Shown here one piece after another: positions 5,280 through 14,110 of a stretch of DNA of 51,215 nt (position 1 is the first letter of the stretch; the number at the start of each line of letters is the position of its first letter). The notes under the pieces were generated by a model that had not been told where the DNA came from, did not search any database, and worked only from the letters and a program-made list of their open reading frames with translations. Position numbers and translations under genes: made by a program. Source of the stretch: a virus; the IMG/VR virus record IMGVR_UViG_3300044712_001916, positions 1 through 51,215 of that record; one strand, written 5' to 3'.

Positions 5280-6766
5280 GCGAGGATACCAGAGAACAGT
5301 TAATTAAGAAGATGCAGGAGGAGGACGAGATCAACAACGCCTTAATTCGGAAGGTGTTATTGGGGAACTTGTTTAAGTTTAACAAGTTTGCTCTCGGAGT
5401 TGAGGGGGGAGATAAGACGGTCAAGTTGGCCCCGTTTCACAAGGAGTTGTGTTCGTTTATTGATCACAATCCCAAGCGGTTCAAGCTGGTGCTGGTTCCC
5501 CGGGGACATCTTAAATCCACCTTAATCACAGTCGGCAAGTCGCTGCAGTGGATTTATGCTGACCCTTCAGTCAGGATCTTAATTGCCAACGCCACCTACC
5601 GGATGGCCACCACCTTTGTGGGGCAGATCCAGCGCAACCTCAAATTCAACGGTAAATTACTGGAGCGGTTCGGCTCACTCGCTGATAACCCGGTGTCCTG
5701 GACGAATGACCAGATTACGCTCGAGGCTGCCAAGGAAGCACATGGTAAGAAAGAGGCAACCCTGACTGGGTTTGGCATGGGCGGAAATTTAGTGTCCCAA
5801 CATTACGACAAGATTATTTTAGATGATGTGGTCAATCGGGATTCAGTTAACACCCGGGAGCAGATTGATAAAACGATCCTCTTCTTAAAAGATATTCTTG
5901 ACTTACTGGAGCCCGGCGGGGAGCTGATTATTTTAGGCACCAGATGGCACGATGAGGATCTCTATGGCTGGATCATGGATAAGGAAAATGACATGATCTC
6001 CAGTTTTGATGTCTATCTGCGTCCGGCCTTTACCGGGAACTTGCGGGATCCGAATACCTTTCAGGCGATCTGGCCGGAGAAGTTTACCCGCAGTGTTTTA
6101 GAAAAGCTGTACCGGGAGAAGGGGCCATATGAGTTTTCCAGCCAATATTTAAATGAGGTGATTCCCGACACGGATGCGACATTTAGGCGGGAGTGGTTCC
6201 ACCACTACGATGAAACGGAGTTGCGGGGCAGGCCGCTGAATAAGTTTACGGCGGTTGACCCGGCTATTTCTCTGGACAAGGAGGCTGACTACACGGCGAT
6301 GGTGACGGTGGGGGTGGACCATTTCCATAACTGGTATATCCTGGATATTTTCCGGGACCGGGTGACTCCGCACCAACTGATTGAGCAACTCTACATTATT
6401 TACGAGCGGTGGCATCCGATTGAGATTGCCATTGAGGACGTTGCGTTTCAGAAAGTGTTGCAGTACTCTATCAATGAAGAGGGCCGGAAGCGGCACAAGT
6501 ATTTGCCGATTGTCGAAGTGCGGCCCGAGGAGCGCAGTAAAGACGAGCGGATCCGGGGCCTGCAACCGCTGTATGCAAACGGGGTAGTGCTGCATAATAA
6601 GGGTTTGGTATATAATGACTATTTAGAAGATGAGTTGACCCGTTTTCCCCGGGGGAAACATGATGATATTGTTGATGCGTTATCATACCTGAAGGATATT
6701 GTGTCAGCTCCCCGGCGGGCCACCGGCAGCAGCAGTGACCGGGGAAGTAACCACTATTTATACTAA
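5276..6766 (+). CDS. terL: Terminase large subunit (496 aa)
   Basis: ATP-driven DNA packaging motor and nuclease. Walker A-like LVPRGHLKST at about residues 73-82, Walker B KIILDD at about 179-184, coupling motif ILGTRWHDED at about 219-228. The C-terminal RNase H-fold nuclease shows VDPAIS (Asp327), IAIEDV (about 384-389) and KHDDIVDAL (Asp463, Asp464, Asp467). The length is normal for a full-length protein. It is followed 2 nt later by the portal gene. Confidence 0.95.
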   Translation: MSEDTREQLIKKMQEEDEINNALIRKVLLGNLFKFNKFALGVEGGDKTVKLAPFHKELCSFIDHNPKRFKLVLVPRGHLKSTLITVGKSLQWIYADPSVRILIANATYRMATTFVGQIQRNLKFNGKLLERFGSLADNPVSWTNDQITLEAAKEAHGKKEATLTGFGMGGNLVSQHYDKIILDDVVNRDSVNTREQIDKTILFLKDILDLLEPGGELIILGTRWHDEDLYGWIMDKENDMISSFDVYLRPAFTGNLRDPNTFQAIWPEKFTRSVLEKLYREKGPYEFSSQYLNEVIPDTDATFRREWFHHYDETELRGRPLNKFTAVDPAISLDKEADYTAMVTVGVDHFHNWYILDIFRDRVTPHQLIEQLYIIYERWHPIEIAIEDVAFQKVLQYSINEEGRKRHKYLPIVEVRPEERSKDERIRGLQPLYANGVVLHNKGLVYNDYLEDELTRFPRGKHDDIVDALSYLKDIVSAPRRATGSSSDRGSNHYLY

Positions 6767-6768
6767 GT

Positions 6769-9120
6769 ATGGCTAAAAAAGTTGTGAATCCGGCGGTTGA
6801 TGTTCCCTTAATCCGCACTGAGTATGCCCCGACTGGAAAAGAAGCTGATGTTTTAAAACACGTCTACAAACGCTACTACGAGATCAGAAATGACCCCAAG
6901 CGGACACAGGTGATGACTGAGATCCAACGCTGGCGCAGGAATTGGGAAGCCTTACGAAATGAGCGGGACCCGAACGACTGGCAATCTAACTACTTCATCC
7001 CCTTAACCACTTCAGTTGTTGAGCAGTTACTTGCGGAAATGATTGATCAGGAACCCCGGCCGATTATTCTCCCCCGTTCCCGTGAGGATAAACCGAAAGC
7101 CACCGTGATGCGCCATATTTTTGACTACACCTGGGAAGTGGCTGATAGCGATATTGAGTTATTTGACATTATCAAAGATGCCTTAGTTGAGGGGACGGCG
7201 ATTGGTCAGGAGTATTACTTCAAGGACCGGAGGATCATCAAGCGTCCGGCCGGGTTTGAAGGCAAAGGGGAAAAGCGGAAAGTCATTTATGAGGACGTGG
7301 ATGAGGTTGATTATGATGATGTGTATTTAGAATCAATCAGGAACGATGACTTCTTAGTTGATCCGGACTGCCGGGATATTAACCGGGGCCCGTACAAGGC
7401 CAAAGATGCCATCAGGCGGTATATTTTAGACATTGATGACTTTAGAACCTTTTTTGTCGGCTCGCACTGGGACTCGTTAGATAATGCCAAGCTGGTTAAG
7501 CCGGGAGCCGGGGACACCAACTACTACGAGTTTTACCAGCCACCGCAGGGAATTGACCGGGGCCGCCAAGTTGAGGTGTTGTGGTTTTGGTCGAGAAGGC
7601 CTGAAGACAGTCTGGTGATTGTGGCTAACGATGTGGTAGTGCGGATGGGACCAAATCCGTATGGACACAAACAATTACCGTTTGCCCGAGCCGTAGATGT
7701 ACGCAGAACACATCAGTTTTATGGGAAAGGTGAGAGTGAGCTGCTGGATTCAATTCAGGAGGAGTTAAATACCTACCGCAGGCAGCTGATGGATCGGGCG
7801 CATCTGGATATTGATAAGATGGTGTTTGTGTCCCGGAATGAGAACTTAGACGAGCGGGACTTAATCTCCCGGCCACACGGCATGGTTCCGGTTGAGGATC
7901 CCAACTCAATTAAGTTTGCCGAATACGGCGATGTTCCCCGTTCAGTGGAGATGCTGCAGGGACAGCTGCAGATGGATGCGGTCAAAGTTACCGGGATTGA
8001 GGACCGTAACCAGGGCTTGCCGACTCCCTCAACCGCCACTGAGGCTGCCATTTTAAAGGAATCAACCCTCAAACGGGTGAAAATGAAGCTCAGATTACTG
8101 GAAAAAGGATTTTTAGTAGATGTTGGCAGACTGCGGGTATCCAATATCATCCAGTTTTACTCACAGCCACGACTGGAACGGATTGTGGGACCCGATGAGA
8201 GTGAAAAAGCCCGGATTGCGATTGAAAAATACAGTATGGAGAATAAGTTAGTGATTGAAAACGGCCAGTATTTTAAGAAGTCGTACCGGGAACTGCGGTT
8301 GCAGGATAAGAATCTGTTTATTGACGAGGCCGGGAATGTGCAGGAGCGGCCAGTCAAAGGAATTTCCTTCTTTGAAGCGACTCCGGATACCTTTATTCCG
8401 GTAGCAAGAGGCGGATTTGACATCCGGTTTGAGGCCGGATCAACCATGCCGATCTCTAAACCGTTAATGCAAGCTAAAATTGTGGAAATGTTTGATCGGT
8501 TAGCTCCTATTGCGATGCAAGGTCAGGGATATGATATTGTTAAACTTGGTGATGCAGTTTTAGATGCTAACGATTTAGATCCAGAGGATTATCATATTGA
8601 TCAACAGCAACAGCAAGATCCGGCCCAGGGCCGAAACAGCCAATTAGTCCAACTAGCGACGCAGGAGAATGAGATGGTCGTTAAGGGCGAGCCGATTCCG
8701 CCACTGGGAACGCCGGGATCGTCACCAATTCACACTGAGATTCATATTGCCTTCCTGAAAAGTCCGCAAATTAAGTTTTCACCGCAGGATATGCAGATTG
8801 CCCAGCAATTATCACAGCAGGTACAAGCCGGGGGGGATACAGCCCAAATAATTGACCAAGTTGCTAAAGAATCTCCCGCAATCAGGCTAATCGTGCATAT
8901 TTTAGGGGAGATGATGGTCCAGCAGGCACGACTGGCCGGAAATGATGCCCAACAAGCCCGGTTAACCCCGGGCGGGGGGCAGGCTCCGGCTCCAACTCAG
9001 GCTCCGCCTCCGGGACCGATTACCAATAACGCCTCCGGACAGGGTAATATGGGCAACCAGATGAAACAGGTGATGCCAAATAGGATGCAGGGGGGAGCGG
9101 ATGTAGCCAGAGGATTCTAA
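6769..9120 (+). CDS. Portal protein (783 aa)
   Basis: Forms the dodecameric vertex ring through which DNA passes. Recognised by position after the large terminase, size, and a P22-type portal body: N-terminal WRRNWEALRNERDPNDWQSN, the stem and clip region with EELNTYRRQLMDRAHLDIDK, and GIEDRNQGLPTPSTATEAAI. The C-terminal 150 residues are Gln/Pro/Gly-rich, as in barrel extensions of podovirus portals. There is no ribosome site; the start lies 2 nt after the terminase stop. Confidence 0.9.
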   Translation: MAKKVVNPAVDVPLIRTEYAPTGKEADVLKHVYKRYYEIRNDPKRTQVMTEIQRWRRNWEALRNERDPNDWQSNYFIPLTTSVVEQLLAEMIDQEPRPIILPRSREDKPKATVMRHIFDYTWEVADSDIELFDIIKDALVEGTAIGQEYYFKDRRIIKRPAGFEGKGEKRKVIYEDVDEVDYDDVYLESIRNDDFLVDPDCRDINRGPYKAKDAIRRYILDIDDFRTFFVGSHWDSLDNAKLVKPGAGDTNYYEFYQPPQGIDRGRQVEVLWFWSRRPEDSLVIVANDVVVRMGPNPYGHKQLPFARAVDVRRTHQFYGKGESELLDSIQEELNTYRRQLMDRAHLDIDKMVFVSRNENLDERDLISRPHGMVPVEDPNSIKFAEYGDVPRSVEMLQGQLQMDAVKVTGIEDRNQGLPTPSTATEAAILKESTLKRVKMKLRLLEKGFLVDVGRLRVSNIIQFYSQPRLERIVGPDESEKARIAIEKYSMENKLVIENGQYFKKSYRELRLQDKNLFIDEAGNVQERPVKGISFFEATPDTFIPVARGGFDIRFEAGSTMPISKPLMQAKIVEMFDRLAPIAMQGQGYDIVKLGDAVLDANDLDPEDYHIDQQQQQDPAQGRNSQLVQLATQENEMVVKGEPIPPLGTPGSSPIHTEIHIAFLKSPQIKFSPQDMQIAQQLSQQVQAGGDTAQIIDQVAKESPAIRLIVHILGEMMVQQARLAGNDAQQARLTPGGGQAPAPTQAPPPGPITNNASGQGNMGNQMKQVMPNRMQGGADVARGF

Positions 9121-9121
9121 T

Positions 9122-9445
9122 ATGCGACGAGTTGATCCAAGTCAAAAATCAGTTGAGGGTGAAGAGGTCTTAAAGCTGCTGACTAATAAACAACTGCAGT
9201 TTCTCCAGGAGTTGTCAGACCAGGGACATGCTGATTTACTGGAGATATTTGATATTTTAGCGGTCCGGGCTAAGGAGATGGTGTACTACTTGTCAAAACC
9301 GGGTAAGTCGGTGGATGAATTAATCGAAGTAAACAGTAAACAGAATTTCCACGCCGGGCGGGTATCGGTGTTGGTGTTACTGGATTACCTGATTTCTCAT
9401 GCCGGAAAGATGCTGGATAAAAATATGGAGGGAAAGGAGCAGTAA
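9122..9445 (+). CDS. Small helical head-module protein (107 aa)
   Basis: All-helical by eye (KLLTNKQLQFLQELSDQGHA, then VLVLLDYLISHAGKMLDKNM). Not recognised. It starts 1 nt after the portal stop, and its own stop shares a base with the next ATG, so it belongs to the portal-transglycosylase operon. Confidence 0.7.
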   Translation: MRRVDPSQKSVEGEEVLKLLTNKQLQFLQELSDQGHADLLEIFDILAVRAKEMVYYLSKPGKSVDELIEVNSKQNFHAGRVSVLVLLDYLISHAGKMLDKNMEGKEQ

Positions 9446-10131
9446 TGGCAATCTCTCCCCTCCCTGAGCCAAACCGGACTGATTTCCTGGGAACGATTAG
9501 AGGAGCTGCTGAATCGTTGTGGCAGAATATTAAGCGCAATATCCCCAATCCGTTCGGACAGCCAGTTATTACTCCGCTTGCGGATCAGCAGCCTGCTGTC
9601 AGGAAGCCACCTCATTTTGATATTCAGTGGCCGTCAGCTCAACCTTCAACTGCTCCGAGTCAGGTTCCCTCTCAACAACCATCGGTTCGTCCGGCCCAAA
9701 GTCCTCCTCAGCAAGTTCCAGCTGCTACTCCGGCTAGTCAGTATGGCAGGCGACCTAATTTTGATTGGACGGGAGCAACTAAGGCAAATGCAAATTCGGT
9801 GACAGCAATTAATCAGGCAGCTGCAAAGTACGGTGTTCCGGCCAGTTTGCTTTTCGATATTGCAGCTTCAGAGAGTAGTTTGAGTCCGACTCCGCCTCCA
9901 AATCCGGAAAGTACCGCGGGCGGGATGTTTCAATTTTTAGACACTTCGTGGAAACAGGTGATGCGGGAGTTAGGATTTCCAGCGTCAACTCCGAAAACTG
10001 ATCCGGTGGCTAATGCGGAAGCTGCTGCCTACACGATTTCTAAGAAGCGGTTGTCGTGGTGGGATGCCAGTAAGGATAAATGGGGTCAGTATTACAGTCC
10101 TGAAGAACTTGCTCCGTATTATTCACGATAG
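9445..10131 (+). CDS. Lytic transglycosylase-like virion protein (228 aa)
   Basis: Residues 1-110 are a Pro/Gln/Ser-rich, probably disordered leader. Residues 120-228 look like a lysozyme-like SLT domain: AAAKYGVPASLLFDIAASES with the expected catalytic Glu in ASES, then AGGMFQFLDTSWKQVM, then NAEAAAYTISKKRLSWWDAS and KWGQYY. Being in the head module rather than the lysis module, it is probably packaged and locally opens peptidoglycan during DNA entry. Family recognised by motif; substrate inferred. Confidence 0.8.
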   Translation: MAISPLPEPNRTDFLGTIRGAAESLWQNIKRNIPNPFGQPVITPLADQQPAVRKPPHFDIQWPSAQPSTAPSQVPSQQPSVRPAQSPPQQVPAATPASQYGRRPNFDWTGATKANANSVTAINQAAAKYGVPASLLFDIAASESSLSPTPPPNPESTAGGMFQFLDTSWKQVMRELGFPASTPKTDPVANAEAAAYTISKKRLSWWDASKDKWGQYYSPEELAPYYSR

Positions 10132-10148
10132 TTTAAGGGGGTGATTAT

Positions 10149-10235
10149 ATGCCAACAGTCGGAAAGAAATACTATGCTATAATAAATATATATGAAAAAG
10201 GGCATACGTCAAGCCAGGATATGTATTTATTGTAA
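10149..10235 (+). pseudogene. Relic of the start of a small basic protein gene
   Basis: A GGGGGTGATT ribosome-site region and ATG are followed by MPTVGKKYYA and then a nonsense run to a stop (28 codons). The start resembles the MPKVKVGG.. start of the intact basic protein at 10622 and its relatives. The HNH gene at 10192 begins inside it, so this is the 5' end of the target gene left upstream of the inserted endonuclease. Confidence 0.65.
10175..10183 (+). promoter_or_regulatory. Extended -10 promoter of HNH gene
   Basis: TATGCTATAAT (perfect TATAAT at 10178-10183) ends 8 nt before the HNH ATG at 10192, so the message would be leaderless. No obvious -35 box. Confidence 0.65.
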
Positions 10236-10635
10236 AAATAAGGTTAAAGAATACTATTATAAGGGGAGATTTAAAGGATATTTAAAAACATGTATAAATC
10301 ATGTTGGGTATGGAAATAAGGGTAAATTAAATCATTCCTGGAAGGGTGGTAAAAGGATAGATCAGGGATATGTTTACTTATTGGATAAAAATAAATCCCA
10401 TGAGAAAGGCCTTAGTAGATATACAGGAGAACACATTTTAGTAGCAGAAAATAAGTATGGTAGGAAAATAAAAAAAGATGAATTAGTTCATCATTTAAAT
10501 GGAGTTAGAGATGATAATAGACCACAAAATTTAGTTATTATAAAGAAAAAAGGGCATGAAACTTGGACTTATGTTAGGGAATTGCAAAAACGCATTAGAG
10601 AACTAGAGGAGGTGGTAAAAAATGCCGAAGGTTAA
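10192..10635 (+). CDS. HNH homing-type endonuclease (147 aa)
   Basis: N-terminal CIYC Cys pair, then the HNH_3-type core GEHILVAENKYGRKIKKDEL followed by VHHLNGVRDDNRPQNLVII (His-His-Asn-His-type metal site), and a C-terminal coiled coil. It is much more AT-rich than its neighbours and carries its own promoter, as expected for a mobile endonuclease. Its stop lies 14 nt inside the next gene, so the downstream basic protein is translationally coupled. The relic at 10149 marks the insertion site. Confidence 0.9.
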   Translation: MKKGIRQARICIYCKNKVKEYYYKGRFKGYLKTCINHVGYGNKGKLNHSWKGGKRIDQGYVYLLDKNKSHEKGLSRYTGEHILVAENKYGRKIKKDELVHHLNGVRDDNRPQNLVIIKKKGHETWTYVRELQKRIRELEEVVKNAEG

Positions 10636-10777
10636 AGTTGGAGGAAAAATTAAAAAATTTCCTTATACGAAGAAGGGTAAAAAAGCCGCTAAGAAGTATG
10701 CGAAAAAATCCGGTAAGAAGGAAATGATGATGAAGGAAAAGGACATGATGATGAAGAAGAAAAAAATGATGCACTAA
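10622..10777 (+). CDS. Small Lys-rich basic protein (51 aa)
   Basis: Reads MPKVKVGGKIKKFPYTKKGK and continues KKAAKKYAKKSG, ending in Met/Lys repeats. GGAGG lies 9 nt upstream, within the HNH gene. The FPYTKKG..AAKKYAKK pattern is common in short phage proteins encoded beside portal and scaffold genes. A nucleic acid-binding or capsid-interior role is plausible; the function is not known. Confidence 0.8.
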   Translation: MPKVKVGGKIKKFPYTKKGKKAAKKYAKKSGKKEMMMKEKDMMMKKKKMMH

Positions 10778-10785
10778 GGAGGTGT

Positions 10786-10944
10786 ATGGCGAAAGCTAAA
10801 CTAGGTTCAGGAGCCAGATTTAAAGCCCTGACAAAAAAACTTTCGGGCAAGGTTAAGAATCCGAAAGCGGTTGCGGCGGCAATTGGCCGGAAAAAGTATG
10901 GTAAGAAACGATTTCAGAAGTTAGCTGCTAAGGGAAAAAAATAA
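10786..10944 (+). CDS. Small basic protein (52 aa)
   Basis: Reads MAKAKLGSGARFKALTKKLS and on to AVAAAIGRKKYGKKRFQKLA. This GSGxRFxAL...GRKKYGKKRF pattern recurs in phage structural clusters. Preceded by AAGGAGG. Probably a DNA- or capsid-associated minor protein; not characterised. Confidence 0.8.
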   Translation: MAKAKLGSGARFKALTKKLSGKVKNPKAVAAAIGRKKYGKKRFQKLAAKGKK

Positions 10945-10946
10945 CT

Positions 10947-11066
10947 ATGCCGTTTCGGTCAAAGAAACAACGCCGTTTTATGTGGGCTAACCATCCGGAG
11001 ATTGCCCGGAAGTGGACTAGTGAATACGGCTCAAAGGTAGTTAAGAAAAAAAAGAAAAAGAAGTAA
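10947..11066 (+). CDS. Small basic protein (39 aa)
   Basis: Reads MPFRSKKQRRFMWANHPEIA then RKWTSEYGSK and a poly-Lys tail. The SKKQRRFMWANHPEIARKW motif is shared by many short phage proteins. It starts 2 nt after the previous stop, forming a run of three basic micro-proteins before the scaffold. Confidence 0.8.
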   Translation: MPFRSKKQRRFMWANHPEIARKWTSEYGSKVVKKKKKKK

Positions 11067-11067
11067 T

Positions 11068-11096
11068 TTGACTTTTTATAGGATTGTATCTATCCT
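11068..11096 (+). promoter_or_regulatory. Capsid operon promoter
   Basis: TTGACT (11068-11073), 17-bp spacer, TATCCT (11091-11096). The start would be near 11103. Unlike most promoters of this genome it gives a normal leader, with a hairpin (GGGAA/TTCCC, about 11110-11133) and a strong AAAGGAG site before the scaffold ATG, suiting high-level capsid expression. Confidence 0.65.
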
Positions 11097-11157
11097 TACT
11101 ACTATTAAAGGGGGAAACCTTCAAGCGGGTTCCCACTCTACTCGAAAGGAGTAAGAC

Positions 11158-12024
11158 ATGCCAGATTTAGGAACTACCCCGCCTGATGGCGGAGCAACGG
11201 TAGCCCCGGCTGCACCAGCCGGACAAGCGGGTCAAGGAGGTGACGCACATTCACAATCTTTTCAAGTTCCGGAGAAGTTAAAGGGGAAAACAGCGGAAGA
11301 GTTGGCGAAGCAGTATGTGGAGCTTGAAAAGAAATTGGGGGAACAGTCAAGTGAGGTAGCTGATGCCCGAAGAAAGGCTGATGATGCCCTGAAACTTCAG
11401 GCTGACGCAGTGAAAGCTCGTCAGACATTATCTGAGTTAACAGAGCTAATCTATGCTGATCCGGAGCGTATCAAGGCTGTTGAGGCGTGGTATGCTAAAA
11501 AAGGACAACCAGCTAATCAGCAATCACCTAACCAAAATCCCCAGCCTGAAAATTCAACCCCGTCAAATCAAAGTTCACCGTTGGTGGACGACACTCGGAG
11601 TGCTTTGCAGGACCAAATATTTGACGAATTTTATGCCAAATATGGAATTGATAAACTTCCGGTAAAGGAAAAGCAGGAGGCATTACAGAAGGTTTCTTCT
11701 GAGTTTGCTGATATGTTTGATCCGACTGGCAGAAAAACAATTACCCAAATTGTGTCAGAACGGCCATTAAAGTCGTTACGGCGTGATTTAGAACGGGCAT
11801 ATCGTTTGTCACATGTGGTTGCGGTTGATAACCAGCAAAGTGGATTGGCCCAGGAACAGAATAATCAGGCTGCTATTGGTTCATTATCAGGAGCTACGAT
11901 CCGTGAGGATCAGATAAGGTTAACTCCGCAAGAGGAACAGATGGCAAAAAACTTGGGAATATCCCCGGAAAAATACCTCATGCGTAAAAAAGAGGTCTTA
12001 AAAGAACGGGGAAGCGTCAGCTAA
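11158..12024 (+). CDS. Probable scaffolding protein (288 aa)
   Basis: Directly upstream of the decoration and coat genes. Low-complexity Pro/Ala/Gly start, a long central coiled coil (for example KGKTAEELAKQYVELEKKLG), a Pro/Asn/Gln-rich hinge, then charged helices with a basic C-terminus (NLGISPEKYLMRKKEVLKER). This is the usual build of podovirus scaffolds that guide coat assembly and leave the shell. No protease gene is seen nearby. Confidence 0.8.
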   Translation: MPDLGTTPPDGGATVAPAAPAGQAGQGGDAHSQSFQVPEKLKGKTAEELAKQYVELEKKLGEQSSEVADARRKADDALKLQADAVKARQTLSELTELIYADPERIKAVEAWYAKKGQPANQQSPNQNPQPENSTPSNQSSPLVDDTRSALQDQIFDEFYAKYGIDKLPVKEKQEALQKVSSEFADMFDPTGRKTITQIVSERPLKSLRRDLERAYRLSHVVAVDNQQSGLAQEQNNQAAIGSLSGATIREDQIRLTPQEEQMAKNLGISPEKYLMRKKEVLKERGSVS

Positions 12025-12059
12025 TTTTATCCGCAGAAGGAGAGTGAAATAGAGATTTT

Positions 12060-12590
12060 ATGGCAGGTTTTAGTTATCGAGGTCAAATAAATGGTAAAGA
12101 TAATCCTATTGAAGAACTTTTAATTATCGGGAACAGTCAAGTAGTTAAAGTTGGTGATGCGGTTTCTATGTCATCTGGGTTTATTATTCCCGCTACTTCC
12201 AGTACTCGAATTTATGGAATTTGTATTGGATTAGCAAATAGTAAAAACATTGACTTAGAAAATGCTCACGTGGTTAAAACGGGTACGTATACTAATTCTA
12301 CTCAATCATATACTGCTGCAAGTGATAATCAAACAGTAGATAAGATTTGTGCTGTAGTAATTCCCGATTCCAATTCTCTTTGGTACAATGTTACCAGTGG
12401 AAGTTTGACTACCGCGATGTTGAAACTATTTTTTCCTTTAACATCTGTGAATCAGATTAATCAGGGATCATCTAGTGCAACCGTTGGTCAATTTCAACTG
12501 TGGAAACTTAATCCAGATGAAGATGGGGATGCAACTAAAGGATTATTTAAGTTGGCAGCACCACAGACCTTGTCGTTTACACCTTCATAA
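12060..12590 (+). CDS. Probable capsid decoration protein (176 aa)
   Basis: Beta-rich, with motifs like VVKVGDAVSMSSGFIIPATS and IYGICIGLANS that resemble head-stabilising or decoration proteins encoded between scaffold and coat. Assignment is by position and composition rather than by a clear family motif. The best purine-rich site (AAGGAGAG) is about 20 nt upstream of the ATG. Confidence 0.65.
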   Translation: MAGFSYRGQINGKDNPIEELLIIGNSQVVKVGDAVSMSSGFIIPATSSTRIYGICIGLANSKNIDLENAHVVKTGTYTNSTQSYTAASDNQTVDKICAVVIPDSNSLWYNVTSGSLTTAMLKLFFPLTSVNQINQGSSSATVGQFQLWKLNPDEDGDATKGLFKLAAPQTLSFTPS

Positions 12591-12605
12591 AGTCAGCAAT
12601 ACTAT

Positions 12606-13520
12606 ATGTTAACGAGATCACAGGCACGCGATTTACTAGAGCCCGGATTACGGGAAGTGTACGATGATGCGTTTCAGGAGGAGCAATTGGTTTATCCTAG
12701 CATTTTTAACATGCTTACCTCGTCTAAACAGGATGAAACGGATACCGGATTTACCGGATTTAAACTTCATACTATTAAGACGGAAAATGCGTCACTTGAT
12801 TACGATGATCCAATTCAGATGTATGATGTGACGTATGTGCATGATGAGTATTCGCTTGGATTTAAAGTATCTGAAGTTCTTTGGGAAGATGATCAATACA
12901 ACGTCATTAAACGGAAAGCCGCCCAATTGGGACGAAGTGCTCGGAGAACACAGGAAACTTCTGCAGCAAATGTATTTAATAATGCATTTACTTCTACTGT
13001 AACAGGTGGAGATGCAAAGGATCTTTGTTCAACGGTTCATCCACGAAGCGATGGGGGAACTTCACAGTCAAATGCATCTGCAACAGGTATTACGCTGACT
13101 GAATCAAATGTCGAAACAGCTCGAATTGCTTTTAGACAGCAACTCGACGATCGGGGTTTGATAATTCAGGTGATGCCAGACTTATTAGTTGTTCCAGTGG
13201 ATCTGGAGAAAACCGCTGAAATTATTGTTGGTTCAACCATGCGACCAGGTACAGCCGATAATGACCTTAATTTCTACAAGGGTAAATTCCAGATCGTTCC
13301 GTGGGAGTATATTACGACTAACAACACGGTTTGGTTCCTTTTGGATAAAAGTCAACATAAGCTGAACTGGTTTTGGCGAGTTCGCAACCAATTCAAGAAC
13401 GACAGTGCGTTTGATACTGGAGCCCTCCTTTTTAAGTCCCGGATGCGTTACTCAGTCGGATTTTCCGATTGGCGAGGTGTTTGGGGTTCTAAGGGAGATG
13501 GAGCAGCTTACTCAAGTTAA
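12606..13520 (+). CDS. Major capsid protein, HK97-fold type (304 aa)
   Basis: Position after scaffold and decoration genes, length, and features such as YDVTYVHDEYSLGFKVSEVL, QLGRSARRTQETSAANVFNN (spine helix) and LLVVPVDLEKTAEIIVGSTM (peripheral domain) fit an HK97-fold shell protein without an N-terminal prohead extension. No ribosome site precedes the ATG, which follows 15 nt after the previous stop. Confidence 0.85.
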   Translation: MLTRSQARDLLEPGLREVYDDAFQEEQLVYPSIFNMLTSSKQDETDTGFTGFKLHTIKTENASLDYDDPIQMYDVTYVHDEYSLGFKVSEVLWEDDQYNVIKRKAAQLGRSARRTQETSAANVFNNAFTSTVTGGDAKDLCSTVHPRSDGGTSQSNASATGITLTESNVETARIAFRQQLDDRGLIIQVMPDLLVVPVDLEKTAEIIVGSTMRPGTADNDLNFYKGKFQIVPWEYITTNNTVWFLLDKSQHKLNWFWRVRNQFKNDSAFDTGALLFKSRMRYSVGFSDWRGVWGSKGDGAAYSS

Positions 13521-13535
13521 GTAAACAGTAAGAAA

Positions 13536-13579
13536 GCAAGCCTACAGTGTCAGGGCTTGCAACTCTTACTAAAAAGAGT
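13536..13579 (+). terminator. Two hairpins after coat gene
   Basis: GCAAGCC (13536-13542) pairs with GGCTTGC (13554-13560), and ACTCTT (13562-13567) pairs with AAGAGT (13574-13579). There is no T-run. They probably protect the 3' end of the coat message or attenuate read-through into the next genes. Confidence 0.6.
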
Positions 13580-13597
13580 AATAATACTAAGGAAAGC

Positions 13598-13906
13598 ATG
13601 ACTACATACGGGAATTTTCAGGGTAGGGTGAAAACAGGAACGGCTATCCCATCTACTGCAGTTGAAGGTGATGAGTATTTTGATACGACATTAAAACAGT
13701 GGCGGGTATATAATGGTTCAGAGTGGCATTACGCTCAATTTACTACAAGTTCAACATCTACTACGACATCTACGAGTACATCTACGAGTACTTCAACTAC
13801 AACGACAACAACTTCTACAACAACGACAACAACTTCTACTTCTACCTCTACTAGTACATCAACGTCAACATCTAGTAGTACATCAACAACAACTACAACG
13901 GGGTAA
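13598..13906 (+). CDS. Virion protein with mucin-like Ser/Thr tail (102 aa)
   Basis: Residues 1-47 form a small domain (MTTYGNFQGRVKTGTAIPST, then GDEYFDTTLKQWRVYNGSEW). From about residue 48 to the end it is almost only Ser and Thr. The ATG at 13598, preceded by AAGGAAA, is preferred over a GTG at 13547 lying in a hairpin loop. It is related to the next two genes by the Y-x-N/D-T...W-x-Y-x-G-S-x-W pattern, likely a beta-hairpin module of a head fibre or decoration. Function is not known. Confidence 0.75.
   Translation: MTTYGNFQGRVKTGTAIPSTAVEGDEYFDTTLKQWRVYNGSEWHYAQFTTSSTSTTTSTSTSTSTSTTTTTTSTTTTTTSTSTSTSTSTSTSSSTSTTTTTG
13740..13903 (+). repeat. Ser/Thr-coding low-complexity tract
   Basis: The tract consists of ACN and TCN codons, with a few AGT, coding a C-terminal Ser/Thr tail. 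Synonymous third bases vary freely, which suggests selection for the amino acids rather than a young DNA repeat. Confidence 0.9.
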
Positions 13907-13911
13907 AAATT

Positions 13912-14109
13912 ATGAGTCAAGATTTATTATCAACTGAAACACATGCGACTGATTACAGAGGTTCATTGTTAACCGGAACAACAAATCCGGCTGATGGAGA
14001 TCAAATTCAAAATATTGAGGCAGGTCAAATGTATTACAATACGACGAGTAATATTTTATATATTTATGATGGAAGTGCTTGGTTTGGAAAATTGACGGTG
14101 GCGATGTAA
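13912..14109 (+). CDS. Small virion protein, paralogue without tail (65 aa)
   Basis: Reads MSQDLLSTETHATDYRGSLL, then GQMYYNTTSNILYIYDGSAW and FGKLTVAM. It shares the YYNT...YxYDGSAW hairpin pattern with its two neighbours but lacks the Ser/Thr tail. It starts 5 nt after the previous stop. Confidence 0.7.
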   Translation: MSQDLLSTETHATDYRGSLLTGTTNPADGDQIQNIEAGQMYYNTTSNILYIYDGSAWFGKLTVAM

Positions 14110-14110
14110 T

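Noticed and set aside
5161-6818. Several antisense frames over the terminase genes
   Set aside because: They lack ribosome sites and recognisable motifs and mirror strong coding frames on the plus strand.
13547-13600. Upstream GTG start adding 17 residues to the gene at 13598
   Set aside because: It lies in a hairpin loop after the coat gene without a ribosome site, while the ATG at 13598 has AAGGAAA and starts the conserved domain.
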